DNA of 5,438 bases from Candidatus Nitrosopelagicus sp. (GCA_012964965.1 DTTB01000155.1:1-5438), one strand, 5' to 3'; counted from the stretch's first letter, positions 1-5,387 are shown. Made by a program: numbers and translations. The notes: generated from the letters alone by a model not told the origin.

Positions 1-110
1 CCATTTTTTTCATGCAAATCTATTGGTGGCAATACAAACTCAAAAAACTCCCTAGATTTGTCATCCACTTCCTTAAAAAATTCCTTTGCCATGTATTTAA
101 TTAGACCCAT
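1..110 (-). CDS. Hsp20/alpha-crystallin-like small heat-shock protein, N-terminal part only
   Basis: This is the 5' end of a gene that runs off the left edge; 36 full codons are visible. The translation begins MGLIKYMAKEFF and continues through a charged helix to FVLPPIDLHEKNG. A short amphipathic N-terminus followed by a PP-(I/V)-D segment leading into the first beta strand resembles archaeal Hsp20 proteins, which are ATP-independent holdase chaperones in the cytoplasm. The diagnostic alpha-crystallin domain lies outside the window, so the family call rests on resemblance of this start. The ATG at 110 is preferred over the in-frame ATG at 92 because a TTATAA box lies exactly 23 nt upstream, the spacing of a leaderless archaeal promoter. 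The gene is divergent from the thymidylate kinase operon. An unrelated protein with a similar N-terminus remains possible. Confidence 0.6.
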   Translation of the reverse strand, partial: MGLIKYMAKEFFKEVDDKSREFFEFVLPPIDLHEKN

Positions 111-132
111 TTTTTAAATAGGTTTTTTTTAC

Positions 133-140
133 GTTATAAA
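133..140 (-). promoter_or_regulatory. TATA box of the Hsp20-like gene
   Basis: On the minus strand this reads TTTATAAC, preceded by TCAAAA, which would suit a TFB recognition element. There are 23 nt between TTATAA and the ATG at 110, so transcription would start at or next to the start codon. No Shine-Dalgarno precedes the ATG, consistent with a leaderless mRNA. Because TTATAA is palindromic, the same box could also fire rightward, with a start near 163. Confidence 0.55.
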
Positions 141-150
141 TTTTGATAGA

Positions 151-158
151 TTTTTAAT
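151..158 (+). promoter_or_regulatory. Probable TATA box of the tmk operon
   Basis: The sequence TTTTTAAT follows a purine-rich GATAGA that could serve as a TFB recognition element. It leaves 23 nt between TTTTAA and the ATG at 181, predicting a leaderless transcript. The same TTTTTAA with the same 23-nt spacing occurs before the Cas4-like gene at 3954. There is no Shine-Dalgarno before 181. The alternative is rightward use of the TTATAA at 134-139, which would give a leader of roughly 18 nt. Confidence 0.45.
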
Positions 159-180
159 CATGAGACGTTAATTATACAAC

Positions 181-762
181 ATGATTATTGCACTTGAGGG
201 TAGTGATCAAGCTGGAAAAAAAACACAAACTGCAATGTTAGCTAGGGCACTAAAAGCGCAAAAAATCAAAACAGCAGTTTTTAATTTTCCTGATTATTCA
301 ACTATCATTGGCAAAGAAATCAATAACTATCTTCATGGCAAAAGAAAATTTCCTCCTGAAATCATTCATTATCTTTATGCAGCAAACAGATGGGAAAAAC
401 TTGAGGAGATTAAAAAATCGGTTACAAAAAATTCTATTTTAATAATGAACAGATACTATTATTCTAATCTTGTTTATGGTATTGCAAATGGATTGAAGGA
501 AAAATGGTTACAAAATCTAGAAGATGGTCTCCCAAAAGCTGATCTTGTTATTGTTCTAGATGTTTCACAAAGCGAATCATTTTCACGGAAAAAATCAAAA
601 AGGGATAAGTTTGAAAAAAATAAAGAATTTTCAAAAAAAATATCTCAAATTTATCGCAGACTAGGAAAAAAGCACAGATGGAAGTTAATTGACGCAACAG
701 GCACCAAGCAAGAAACTCACAAGGAAATTCTTAAAATAATTTTCAAAAAAATCGGATCATGA
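181..762 (+). CDS. tmk: Thymidylate kinase (dTMP kinase), eukaryote-like form
   Basis: The product should phosphorylate dTMP to dTDP with ATP in the cytoplasm, an essential step of dTTP synthesis. The 193-residue length is normal for the family. A P-loop lies at residues 7-15 (GSDQAGKKT, fitting GxxxxGK-x-T). An FPDY segment follows at 36-39 and ANRWE at 68-72, which resembles the ANRWEQ of human thymidylate kinase. GLPKADL at 116-122 is the strand leading to the LID, a basic LID spans about 134-148, and DATG is at 171-174. The usual DRY motif reads N90-R91-Y92, so the acidic residue is replaced by Asn. It is first in an operon: its TGA stop overlaps the ATG of the HD gene (ATGA, 759-762). 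A related deoxynucleotide kinase specificity is possible but less likely. Confidence 0.88.
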   Translation: MIIALEGSDQAGKKTQTAMLARALKAQKIKTAVFNFPDYSTIIGKEINNYLHGKRKFPPEIIHYLYAANRWEKLEEIKKSVTKNSILIMNRYYYSNLVYGIANGLKEKWLQNLEDGLPKADLVIVLDVSQSESFSRKKSKRDKFEKNKEFSKKISQIYRRLGKKHRWKLIDATGTKQETHKEILKIIFKKIGS

Positions 763-2003
763 AAAAAACACATTTAGACATAATTGATCCGATTCATGAT
801 TTTGTTAGAGTTAATCAGAATGAGCTAGAAATTATTGACACCCCAATTTTCCAAAGACTTAGAAGAATAAAGCAGCTTTCGGGCGCTCACTTGATATATC
901 CAGGCGCTCAGCATACCAGATTCGAACACTCGCTTGGGGTTATGCACATTGCATCAATGGCATGTCAAACACTACTTGAGAAATCAATAATTCCTCTAGA
1001 CCAAATTCAAAATTTACGATTTGCTGGATTGCTACACGATATAGGTCACGGTCCGTTTTCCCATCTTTTTGATGAGATATTACAAAAAAACCAAAAAATC
1101 TCTCATGAAGACATTGGAAGAAATATTATACAAAAGACAGAGATTGGTGATCTGATTTCAAAAAATGGATTCAATAAAAAATCTGTTGCGGATATTGCCT
1201 TTGGTTACTCTAAGCAGCAATTTATGAACGAAGTGATTTCTGGTGCATTAAGTGCCGATATAATGGATTACTTGCTTCGAGACGGATACTTCACTGGTGC
1301 TGAGCATGCAAAGATTGACCACAAGCGACTGACATATTCCTTAGATGTCTACAAAAACAAACTTGCGCTAGACAAATCAGCTTTGGTAAATTTTGAAACT
1401 ATGATGATATCTAGATATCAAATGTTTAAGGCAGTATATTTTCATAAAACTGTAAGAGCTGGTGAGGTAATGTTACTAAAGGCAATGAGTTTGGCTGAAG
1501 ATGAATTAGGACTTTCTTCGTTAGATTTAGATGATTTTCTAAAACTTTCTGACGAATCAGTTATAACTAAATTGCTTAATCTGCCCGAACACAATTCCCA
1601 GCTCAAAACTTCTAAAAAAATCGCAACGGATTATTTGAATAGGAATTTGTTCAAATGTGTATTTGAAAGGACCACGAGTTCAACTCGTAATCTCGGCATT
1701 AAGCTGGTCGAAGAGCTAAAGGAAAGCATTGCAAAAAAATCAAATGTTGATGCAAGCGAAATTCATCTTGATACATCTACAACCCATTCAATTCCAATGA
1801 CACCAACAAACAAGGAATCAAAATCAGTAATTTTGATAACAAAGGAGCCAAAAGTCAAGGCGGAGGAATTTTTAATTTCAAATATTCCATTGGTTTCTAC
1901 AATGTCTGGTAAAATGAATATTCTTAGAGTATATACTCAGCAAAGCAATCGGAAAAAAGTTGAAATTACCGCCAAATCAATTCTAGGTGATTTGAAATTA
2001 TGA
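759..2003 (+). CDS. SAMHD1-like HD-domain phosphohydrolase, probable dNTP triphosphohydrolase
   Basis: A 414-residue cytoplasmic metal-dependent HD hydrolase, probably cleaving dNTPs to deoxynucleosides and triphosphate. Visible catalytic residues match those I recall for human SAMHD1: H57 in HTRFEHS (52-58), H93-D94 in [12 protein letters not shown] (91-102), H116, and D167 in [11 protein letters not shown], giving the H...HD...D metal set. Q39, R54, Y171 and D175 fall at positions that contact the nucleotide in SAMHD1. D27, Q32 and R35, in DTPIFQRLR, correspond to residues of its guanine-nucleotide allosteric site. There is no SAM domain, so the protein starts directly at the HD module. The C-terminal third (about 270-414) is less conserved and basic. 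The gene is joined to tmk and pyrH by ATGA overlaps, supporting a role in nucleotide-pool control. Another phosphorylated nucleotide could be the true substrate. Confidence 0.85.
   Translation: MKKTHLDIIDPIHDFVRVNQNELEIIDTPIFQRLRRIKQLSGAHLIYPGAQHTRFEHSLGVMHIASMACQTLLEKSIIPLDQIQNLRFAGLLHDIGHGPFSHLFDEILQKNQKISHEDIGRNIIQKTEIGDLISKNGFNKKSVADIAFGYSKQQFMNEVISGALSADIMDYLLRDGYFTGAEHAKIDHKRLTYSLDVYKNKLALDKSALVNFETMMISRYQMFKAVYFHKTVRAGEVMLLKAMSLAEDELGLSSLDLDDFLKLSDESVITKLLNLPEHNSQLKTSKKIATDYLNRNLFKCVFERTTSSTRNLGIKLVEELKESIAKKSNVDASEIHLDTSTTHSIPMTPTNKESKSVILITKEPKVKAEEFLISNIPLVSTMSGKMNILRVYTQQSNRKKVEITAKSILGDLKL
1985..1991 (+). promoter_or_regulatory. Shine-Dalgarno of pyrH inside the HD gene
   Basis: The sequence AGGTGAT is complementary to the conserved archaeal 16S 3' end and lies 8 nt before the ATG at 2000. 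It fixes the pyrH start and allows independent ribosome loading in addition to coupling through the ATGA overlap. By contrast, no comparably good site precedes the HD start at 759. Confidence 0.75.
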
Positions 2004-2674
2004 AAAAAAGAATCGTGATAAAACTTTCTGGTCAAGTATTTGGCATGGAGCGCACAAAGGAGCTAAAAGACTATGCCGCATTCTTTGTAAAACAAAGCAA
2101 AATTTGCCAACCAGTAATAGTTGCTGGCGGGGGTAAGATTGCACGTTATTTTATCAATCATGCTAGATCCTCAGGAGCCGACGAATCCACGCTTGATGAA
2201 CTTGGAATCGAGATATCAAGACTGAATGCCAAACTATTGATTTATGCACTAAAAGATAATGCTTACCCACACCCACCAACAAATTTGACTGAAGTAAAAC
2301 AAGCGGTTGACAGTGGCCTCATTGTTGTTACTGGTGGGTTACACCCAGGTCAAAGTACTAATGGTACTGCAGCACTTATTGCCGAAAAAATAAACGCAGC
2401 AGAATTTCTAAATGCAACTGATGTTGATGGGATATATGACTCGGATCCTAACAAAAATAAGAAAGCTAAACAATTCAAGCGTATTGAACTAAAAGACCTG
2501 CGTAGCTTATTAGTTCATGAGGATTCTATGGCAGGCGGTTACGACCTTATGGATATTGTAGCACTCAAGGTAATAGAGAGATCAAAAATCAAAACAAAAA
2601 TTATCAAATCAGATATTAAAACTATTGAAAAGGCTATCAAAGGTTTGTCTATTGGCACTGAAATAATTCTATAA
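2000..2674 (+). CDS. pyrH: UMP kinase, archaeal type
   Basis: The product phosphorylates UMP (and possibly dUMP) to the diphosphate with ATP in the cytoplasm, the entry to UTP and CTP synthesis. It belongs to the amino acid kinase fold rather than the P-loop NMP kinases. The N-terminal strand reads [10 protein letters not shown] (residues 5-14), with the family's catalytic Lys at K8. The glycine loop is [10 protein letters not shown] (41-50). [15 protein letters not shown] (111-125) lines the nucleotide site, and [13 protein letters not shown] (138-150) is the classic DGVY-D-P segment. [12 protein letters not shown] follows at 182-193. The 224-residue length is typical of the shorter archaeal form. 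The gene overlaps the HD gene by ATGA, has a strong Shine-Dalgarno, and is last in the operon. Its stop lies 3 bp from the stop of the convergent gene. Confidence 0.93.
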   Translation: MKKRIVIKLSGQVFGMERTKELKDYAAFFVKQSKICQPVIVAGGGKIARYFINHARSSGADESTLDELGIEISRLNAKLLIYALKDNAYPHPPTNLTEVKQAVDSGLIVVTGGLHPGQSTNGTAALIAEKINAAEFLNATDVDGIYDSDPNKNKKAKQFKRIELKDLRSLLVHEDSMAGGYDLMDIVALKVIERSKIKTKIIKSDIKTIEKAIKGLSIGTEIIL

Positions 2675-2677
2675 AAA

Positions 2678-3031
2678 TTACTTTAACTCATCTTGTACTG
2701 TTGGATATACATCATTCCAAATTTTTATCTCATTGCCTGAAAATTCGGTAACGTTGGAGTCCAAAACTTTATTGTAAATTTTCTTTCCTTCCTCTTTTTC
2801 TAATGCTTTTGTCTGTGCTTTAGTAAATCCGCCATCATCTACTAAAATTATAACATAACCATCGTTTGTTTTTATTACCGTAACAAACGATTCCTCTCCA
2901 ACGGGAAAAAATTTACCATCAATTTTTTTTGTTGTTAGAGTCAGCATGGCAAAACCCGATATTTCAAACAAAGCCATCTGTGCCTTGTTTGCTCTTTGCT
3001 TTCCAATTTGGACCGCTTGGAAATACTGCAT
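2678..3031 (-). CDS. Conserved-looking small soluble protein, function unknown
   Basis: I do not recognise this family. From the ATG at 3031 the product is 117 residues and begins MQYFQAVQIGKQ. It shows no membrane span, signal peptide or cysteine cluster. Residues about 20-66 look like alternating beta strands (FEISGFAML, ESFVTVIKT, YVIILVDD), followed by a charged helix around GGFTKAQTKALEKEEGK and a C-terminal strand-rich part, suggesting a compact alpha/beta fold. An in-frame GTG at 3061 would add 10 residues. The ATG is preferred because the GTG lies at the edge of the TATA-like TTATAG (3052-3057) and would be upstream of its transcription start. The gene converges on pyrH with a 3-bp gap and diverges from the LEA14-like gene. 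Confidence 0.65.
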   Translation of the reverse strand: MQYFQAVQIGKQRANKAQMALFEISGFAMLTLTTKKIDGKFFPVGEESFVTVIKTNDGYVIILVDDGGFTKAQTKALEKEEGKKIYNKVLDSNVTEFSGNEIKIWNDVYPTVQDELK

Positions 3032-3050
3032 GATTTTATGAAACTTGTGC

Positions 3051-3058
3051 ACTATAAG
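3051..3058 (-). promoter_or_regulatory. Possible TATA box of the small unknown gene
   Basis: On the minus strand this reads CTTATAGT, with TTATAG 20 nt before the ATG at 3031. That is slightly shorter than the 23-25 nt seen at other promoters here. It sits within GTGC-N7-GCAC (3047-3061), a small inverted repeat. TTAAAT at 3078-3073 on the minus strand is an alternative box that would give a leader of about 20 nt. Confidence 0.35.
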
Positions 3059-3072
3059 CACTTTATCTCAAC

Positions 3073-3078
3073 ATTTAA
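3073..3078 (+). promoter_or_regulatory. Probable TATA box of the LEA14-like gene
   Basis: ATTTAA lies 25 nt before the ATG at 3104 and no Shine-Dalgarno is visible, so a leaderless transcript is expected. The position supports 3104 rather than the ORF-maximal ATG at 2996, which lies inside the divergent gene. Confidence 0.45.
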
Positions 3079-3103
3079 GAAATGTAGGCAGAGATCTAAA
3101 CTA

Positions 3104-3664
3104 ATGAATCCCAAAATCTTTGTTGGTGTAGCTGTTGGAGGGATGGTAGTGTTTCTACTGATATTTGCCCTTCCCGGCATCTCAATAATTAGCGATATCG
3201 GAGAAGAAGGTTTTTTGTCACCACAGGATCAGACAGTCTTACCGATTATTATTGAATTGTTTAATTTTTCGATAATAGAGATTGATGAAAGGCAGGCAAC
3301 ATTAGAATTAGATTTCAAAGTTACAAACCCAAACTTCAAATCTGTAATGCTTCAACACGTGAAATATTCAGTTTACCATGATGGTAAACGCATTGCAGCA
3401 GGTGGGATTGGGTCTAGCCCAGAAGGATTTCTTGATTCCCCTAACTATTTCATAGTTTTAAATGAAAGACCATTGATAGTTGGTGAAAAGATCACTGTCG
3501 AAAATTCAGGCAATACCCCGGTACTTTGGGAAGCACTAAATAATTGGAAAAATTCTGGTGCAGAATTGAATTGGAGGATCACCGGCGAGGCTTTTTTCAA
3601 TCTTAGCTCACTTACTGCTGGGCAGGAAAACACGCTGCATTATGATTTCTCTAGACATGATTAA
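3104..3664 (+). CDS. Membrane-anchored protein with an LEA14-like (WHy) domain
   Basis: A 186-residue protein with an N-terminal hydrophobic span at about residues 5-24 (IFVGVAVGG to FALPG) and no clear cleavage site, so it is probably an anchored protein with an external C-terminal domain. Residues about 45-180 look like an all-beta LEA14-type domain: a strand ATLELDFKVTNPN (65-77) with the family's V-x-NPN turn, then VKYSVYHDGKRIAAG (86-100) and a C-terminal strand pair. LEA14/WHy domains are linked to desiccation and stress in plants and occur in many archaea with no settled role. The start at 3104 is chosen because the 36 extra upstream residues are charged, overlap the divergent gene and would bury the membrane span. 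It probably forms its own transcription unit. Confidence 0.7.
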   Translation: MNPKIFVGVAVGGMVVFLLIFALPGISIISDIGEEGFLSPQDQTVLPIIIELFNFSIIEIDERQATLELDFKVTNPNFKSVMLQHVKYSVYHDGKRIAAGGIGSSPEGFLDSPNYFIVLNERPLIVGEKITVENSGNTPVLWEALNNWKNSGAELNWRITGEAFFNLSSLTAGQENTLHYDFSRHD

Positions 3665-3670
3665 GACCAT

Positions 3671-3694
3671 ATCATAAAATCCTAAAATTATGAT
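3671..3694 (+). terminator. Possible weak terminator hairpin after the LEA14-like gene
   Basis: A perfect 7-bp inverted repeat, ATCATAA and TTATGAT, is separated by 10 nt and begins 6 nt after the stop. It is AT-rich and is followed only by short T-runs, so termination is uncertain. Confidence 0.3.
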
Positions 3695-3726
3695 TATTTG
3701 TAAAAATATCAAAAAAATTACCAATA

Positions 3727-3735
3727 CTATATATT
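3727..3735 (+). promoter_or_regulatory. TATA box of the 37-residue membrane protein
   Basis: CTATATATT places TATATA 24 nt before the ATG at 3758. This is one of the clearest TATA boxes in the window. It implies a leaderless mRNA, since no Shine-Dalgarno precedes the ATG. Confidence 0.55.
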
Positions 3736-3757
3736 CTGCACACTTCGCATTTCAGAA

Positions 3758-3871
3758 ATGGCAGAAGCAGCAATGGCAGCATTTGGTTCCGCAATAGGTG
3801 TATTAATTGCTATGGCAGTAGTAGTATTTGGACTGCGTGGCAAGGGACATTCTAGAGCACCAGACGCATAA
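3758..3871 (+). CDS. 37-residue single-span membrane protein, function unknown
   Basis: A short ORF begins MAEAAMAAFGSAIGVL and ends RGKGHSRAPDA. Residues about 7-26 form one strongly hydrophobic Ala/Val/Ile-rich helix containing a GxxxG motif (G10-SAI-G14), which often packs helices together. The C-terminus has R27, K29, H31 and R33, so the positive-inside rule places it in the cytoplasm. Support for it being a real gene: a good TATA box 24 nt upstream, a membrane-protein composition that random AT-rich sequence would not give, and a palindrome plus T-rich tract right after the stop. I do not recognise the family. Small accessory subunits of respiratory or other membrane complexes look like this, but nothing here names a partner. 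It appears to be monocistronic. Confidence 0.65.
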   Translation: MAEAAMAAFGSAIGVLIAMAVVVFGLRGKGHSRAPDA

Positions 3872-3877
3872 TTAAAG

Positions 3878-3917
3878 TAGAATAATTCTATTTTATTTTT
3901 TTATTACTATTATTTAT
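3878..3917 (+). terminator. Terminator after the small membrane protein
   Basis: A perfect inverted repeat, TAGAAT-A-ATTCTA (3878-3890), runs directly into a long T-rich tract (3889-3917) with runs of four and seven T. T-rich tracts are the main intrinsic termination signal in archaea, so the tract matters more than the short stem. It lies just upstream of the next gene's promoter. Confidence 0.55.
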
Positions 3918-3923
3918 TTTACA

Positions 3924-3931
3924 TTTTTAAG
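3924..3931 (+). promoter_or_regulatory. Probable TATA box of the Cas4-like gene
   Basis: TTTTTAAG leaves 23 nt between TTTTAA and the ATG at 3954, the same motif and spacing as before tmk. A leaderless transcript is expected. It is embedded at the end of the preceding T-rich terminator tract. Confidence 0.45.
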
Positions 3932-3953
3932 GTGTTAGGATCTGTGAGTTATC

Positions 3954-4619
3954 ATGGGTGTTGAAGGTGATAGGGACTATAAGCAGATTGTAAGAGATGC
4001 CATCGACTCGATTGGTGAAGACATTGAATTTAAGATTGACGCAAAGGATATTTCCACAATTTATCTCCAAGAGGCGGTAAAGTGTTTGCGGCGCTCTTTC
4101 TATGATAGGACGGATCCACTAGAGACTGAACAAACCCAATTCAACAAAGTCTTGGGAGGACTGTTCCGAAAAATGAAATCGCAATCTTCTATAGGCAATT
4201 ATGACATGGATGGTGGTCTAGCCCTGAAAGGGCAGGTAGACATGATTAAGGATGATGTCGTATTGATCTTTAGATCCATTGACAAGTTTCCAGAAAATCC
4301 AATGCCTGTGGATATCTTATACGTAAATGCCTGCATGTGGATGTTCGAAAAAATTGAAGGAGTAATTGTATATATCACACCAGACGGAAAAGAGGATTCA
4401 TTTGTAACAAACAGAAACCAAAGGATGTTTGAAGAGGTGATTAGGCGAACTAAGGTATTTCATGATCTTCTAAACGAGAAAAAAGTTCCCATAATAGAGC
4501 CATCAACAGATTGCCAAGATTGCCAATACTATGAAAGATGCTACATCAGAAAGAAAGAAGGAAAAACCATAACAATATCGTCACTATTTGGGAGGTTTGG
4601 TAAGGAAGATACCATATAG
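3954..4619 (+). CDS. Cas4/RecB-like PD-(D/E)XK family protein with an iron-sulfur cysteine set and degenerate active site
   Basis: This 221-residue protein resembles Cas4/Dna2-type nucleases, which cut or trim DNA ends and carry a 4Fe-4S cluster. One Cys lies in KCLRRSFYDR (C44), like the Cas4 C-P-R-x-F-Y segment, and three lie in DCQDCQYYERCY (C187, C190, C196), giving the expected one-plus-three pattern. D96 in LKGQVDMI fits the catalytic Asp strand. The expected E-x-K strand instead reads LIFRS (104-108), the Q-h-x-x-Y helix reads NACMW (125-129), and the N-terminal His region reads GGLFRK (68-73). So most catalytic residues seem absent, although my placement is by eye. It may bind DNA or act structurally. 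No cas1, cas2 or CRISPR repeats are nearby, so a CRISPR role is not supported. It stands alone behind its own promoter. Confidence 0.68.
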   Translation: MGVEGDRDYKQIVRDAIDSIGEDIEFKIDAKDISTIYLQEAVKCLRRSFYDRTDPLETEQTQFNKVLGGLFRKMKSQSSIGNYDMDGGLALKGQVDMIKDDVVLIFRSIDKFPENPMPVDILYVNACMWMFEKIEGVIVYITPDGKEDSFVTNRNQRMFEEVIRRTKVFHDLLNEKKVPIIEPSTDCQDCQYYERCYIRKKEGKTITISSLFGRFGKEDTI

Positions 4620-4664
4620 TGTCATAACATACCTCTAAAAAATTTACAGTTTTACTTTTCTAAA
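4620..4664. terminator. Convergent intergenic region with T-rich tracts on both strands
   Basis: The 45 bp between the convergent stops of the Cas4-like and winged-helix-like genes contain GTTTTACTTTTC on the plus strand (about 4649-4660) and AATTTTTTAG on the minus strand (about 4635-4644). Each would suit archaeal T-tract termination of the gene entering it. No hairpin of note is present. Confidence 0.4.
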
Positions 4665-5330
4665 TTACGTAAATTTTGAAAATAGCTTTAGTACATTTAC
4701 CTTGCTAGATTTTGACAGTTTATGAAATCCTTCTAATAGTTCTTTTTGAACTGCAAAAGTATTTTTGGATATTCGGTAAAATTCTGAGATACTAATTGGT
4801 AAAAGGCTTTTCAGCTTACCATCACAATACGCATTAACATAAATTTCAAAAATTAAATGTGTGAATTTCGGTGATACTTTTACCAGCATCTTGATGACAT
4901 CTACAAATTCTTTTTCATTTATCTCTGGATTTGATAAAAATTTGTCTAAAACTAACTTTTTATTTTCTAATTCATCAATTGATAAAGCCACAAGAAGTCC
5001 ACTTTTTGTAAGTTTGTAGAATGGAATGCCTTTCTCCTGTAATGCCTTAGGTCCACGCTTCAAAGGCAATCGTCCAGCTTCTATAACAACATCTAATGGA
5101 ATTAGAATTTCATCCATATCGCGGAAAATCCCAGAATAGATATTTTTCCAAAGAAGGCCATTTTTTTCTGCAATACTCCGGGCTATAGCTGTACGTGTCA
5201 TTGATCTAGAATTATTTGTCTGAGCAAGATGGATTATGATATTCCTTTGCCTAATGGCTTCACCTGTCAATTGATGGGTTTTTGTTTTAAAGGTTTGAAA
5301 TATGGAAAGCTTCGGAGATTTGGTCTTCAA
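4665..5330 (-). CDS. Winged-helix-like protein, possible transcription regulator (TTG start)
   Basis: A 221-residue, basic, mainly helical protein. Residues about 23-118 look like a helix-turn-helix with a wing: helices at IRQRNIIIHLAQ and MTRTAIARSIAEK, then a segment ending in FYKLTKSGLLVALSI (104-118), the Y-x-LT-x-x-G-x-x-x-AL pattern common at winged-helix ends in archaeal proteins. Residues 119-221 are helical with no recognised motif and may mediate oligomerisation. DNA binding is inferred from shape only. The TTG start is supported by GGTGAT (5336-5341) 5 nt upstream, and by an in-frame stop at 5337-5339 that rules out a longer start. The next internal ATG would be residue 44, removing the first helix. 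A 15-codon ORF ends across this TTG. A fold other than winged helix is possible. Confidence 0.6.
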   Translation of the reverse strand: MKTKSPKLSIFQTFKTKTHQLTGEAIRQRNIIIHLAQTNNSRSMTRTAIARSIAEKNGLLWKNIYSGIFRDMDEILIPLDVVIEAGRLPLKRGPKALQEKGIPFYKLTKSGLLVALSIDELENKKLVLDKFLSNPEINEKEFVDVIKMLVKVSPKFTHLIFEIYVNAYCDGKLKSLLPISISEFYRISKNTFAVQKELLEGFHKLSKSSKVNVLKLFSKFT

Positions 5331-5374
5331 GGCAGATCACCATCCAAATTTCTTCCATTTTGACTTATTTTCAT
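5327..5374 (-). CDS. Possible 15-residue leader peptide overlapping the regulator start
   Basis: An ATG at 5374 opens the ORF MKISQNGRNLDGDLP, whose TGA stop overlaps the TTG start of the winged-helix-like gene as TTGA. This is the same one-base-offset architecture as the two ATGA overlaps in the tmk operon. TTATAA on the minus strand (5403-5398) lies exactly 23 nt before this ATG, which makes 5374 the expected leaderless start of the mRNA. The GGTGAT ribosome site for the TTG lies inside this ORF. It could be a real coupled leader ORF, or the true N-terminus of the downstream gene separated by a frameshift. It has no recognisable attenuation motif. Confidence 0.4.
   Translation of the reverse strand: MKISQNGRNLDGDLP
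5336..5341 (-). promoter_or_regulatory. Shine-Dalgarno of the winged-helix-like gene
   Basis: GGTGAT on the minus strand lies 5 nt before the TTG at 5330 and matches the core of the AGGTGAT used by pyrH. It is the main support for a TTG start. Confidence 0.55.
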
Positions 5375-5387
5375 ACCTAGATACACG

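Noticed and set aside
160..171. Three-codon ORF (ATG AGA CGT TAA) upstream of tmk as a leader peptide
   Set aside because: It would be transcribed only if the rightward use of TTATAA at 134-139 is real; the better-spaced box for tmk starts transcription after it, and three codons carry no evidence of function.
3032..3061. GTG start at 3061 for the small unknown protein
   Set aside because: It would begin at the edge of the TATA-like element and upstream of any transcript starting from it; the ATG at 3031 gives a sensible 117-residue protein.
2996..3103. N-terminal extension of 36 residues on the LEA14-like protein from the ATG at 2996
   Set aside because: It overlaps the divergent gene, is charged and unlike a membrane-protein start, and precedes the probable TATA box at 3073-3078. 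The ATG at 3104 fits the promoter and puts the membrane span at the N-terminus.
3445..3633. 62-codon minus-strand ORF
   Set aside because: It lies entirely inside the LEA14-like gene on the other strand, has no promoter or ribosome site, and its composition is that of a shadow frame.
3741..3871. ATP synthase c-subunit identity for the 37-residue membrane protein
   Set aside because: It has a single helix, lacks the conserved membrane carboxylate and the second hairpin helix, and is not next to ATP synthase genes.
3954..4619. CRISPR-Cas adaptation locus around the Cas4-like gene
   Set aside because: No cas1, cas2, effector gene, or repeat-spacer array is present on either strand; cysteine-bearing Cas4-like proteins also occur outside CRISPR loci.
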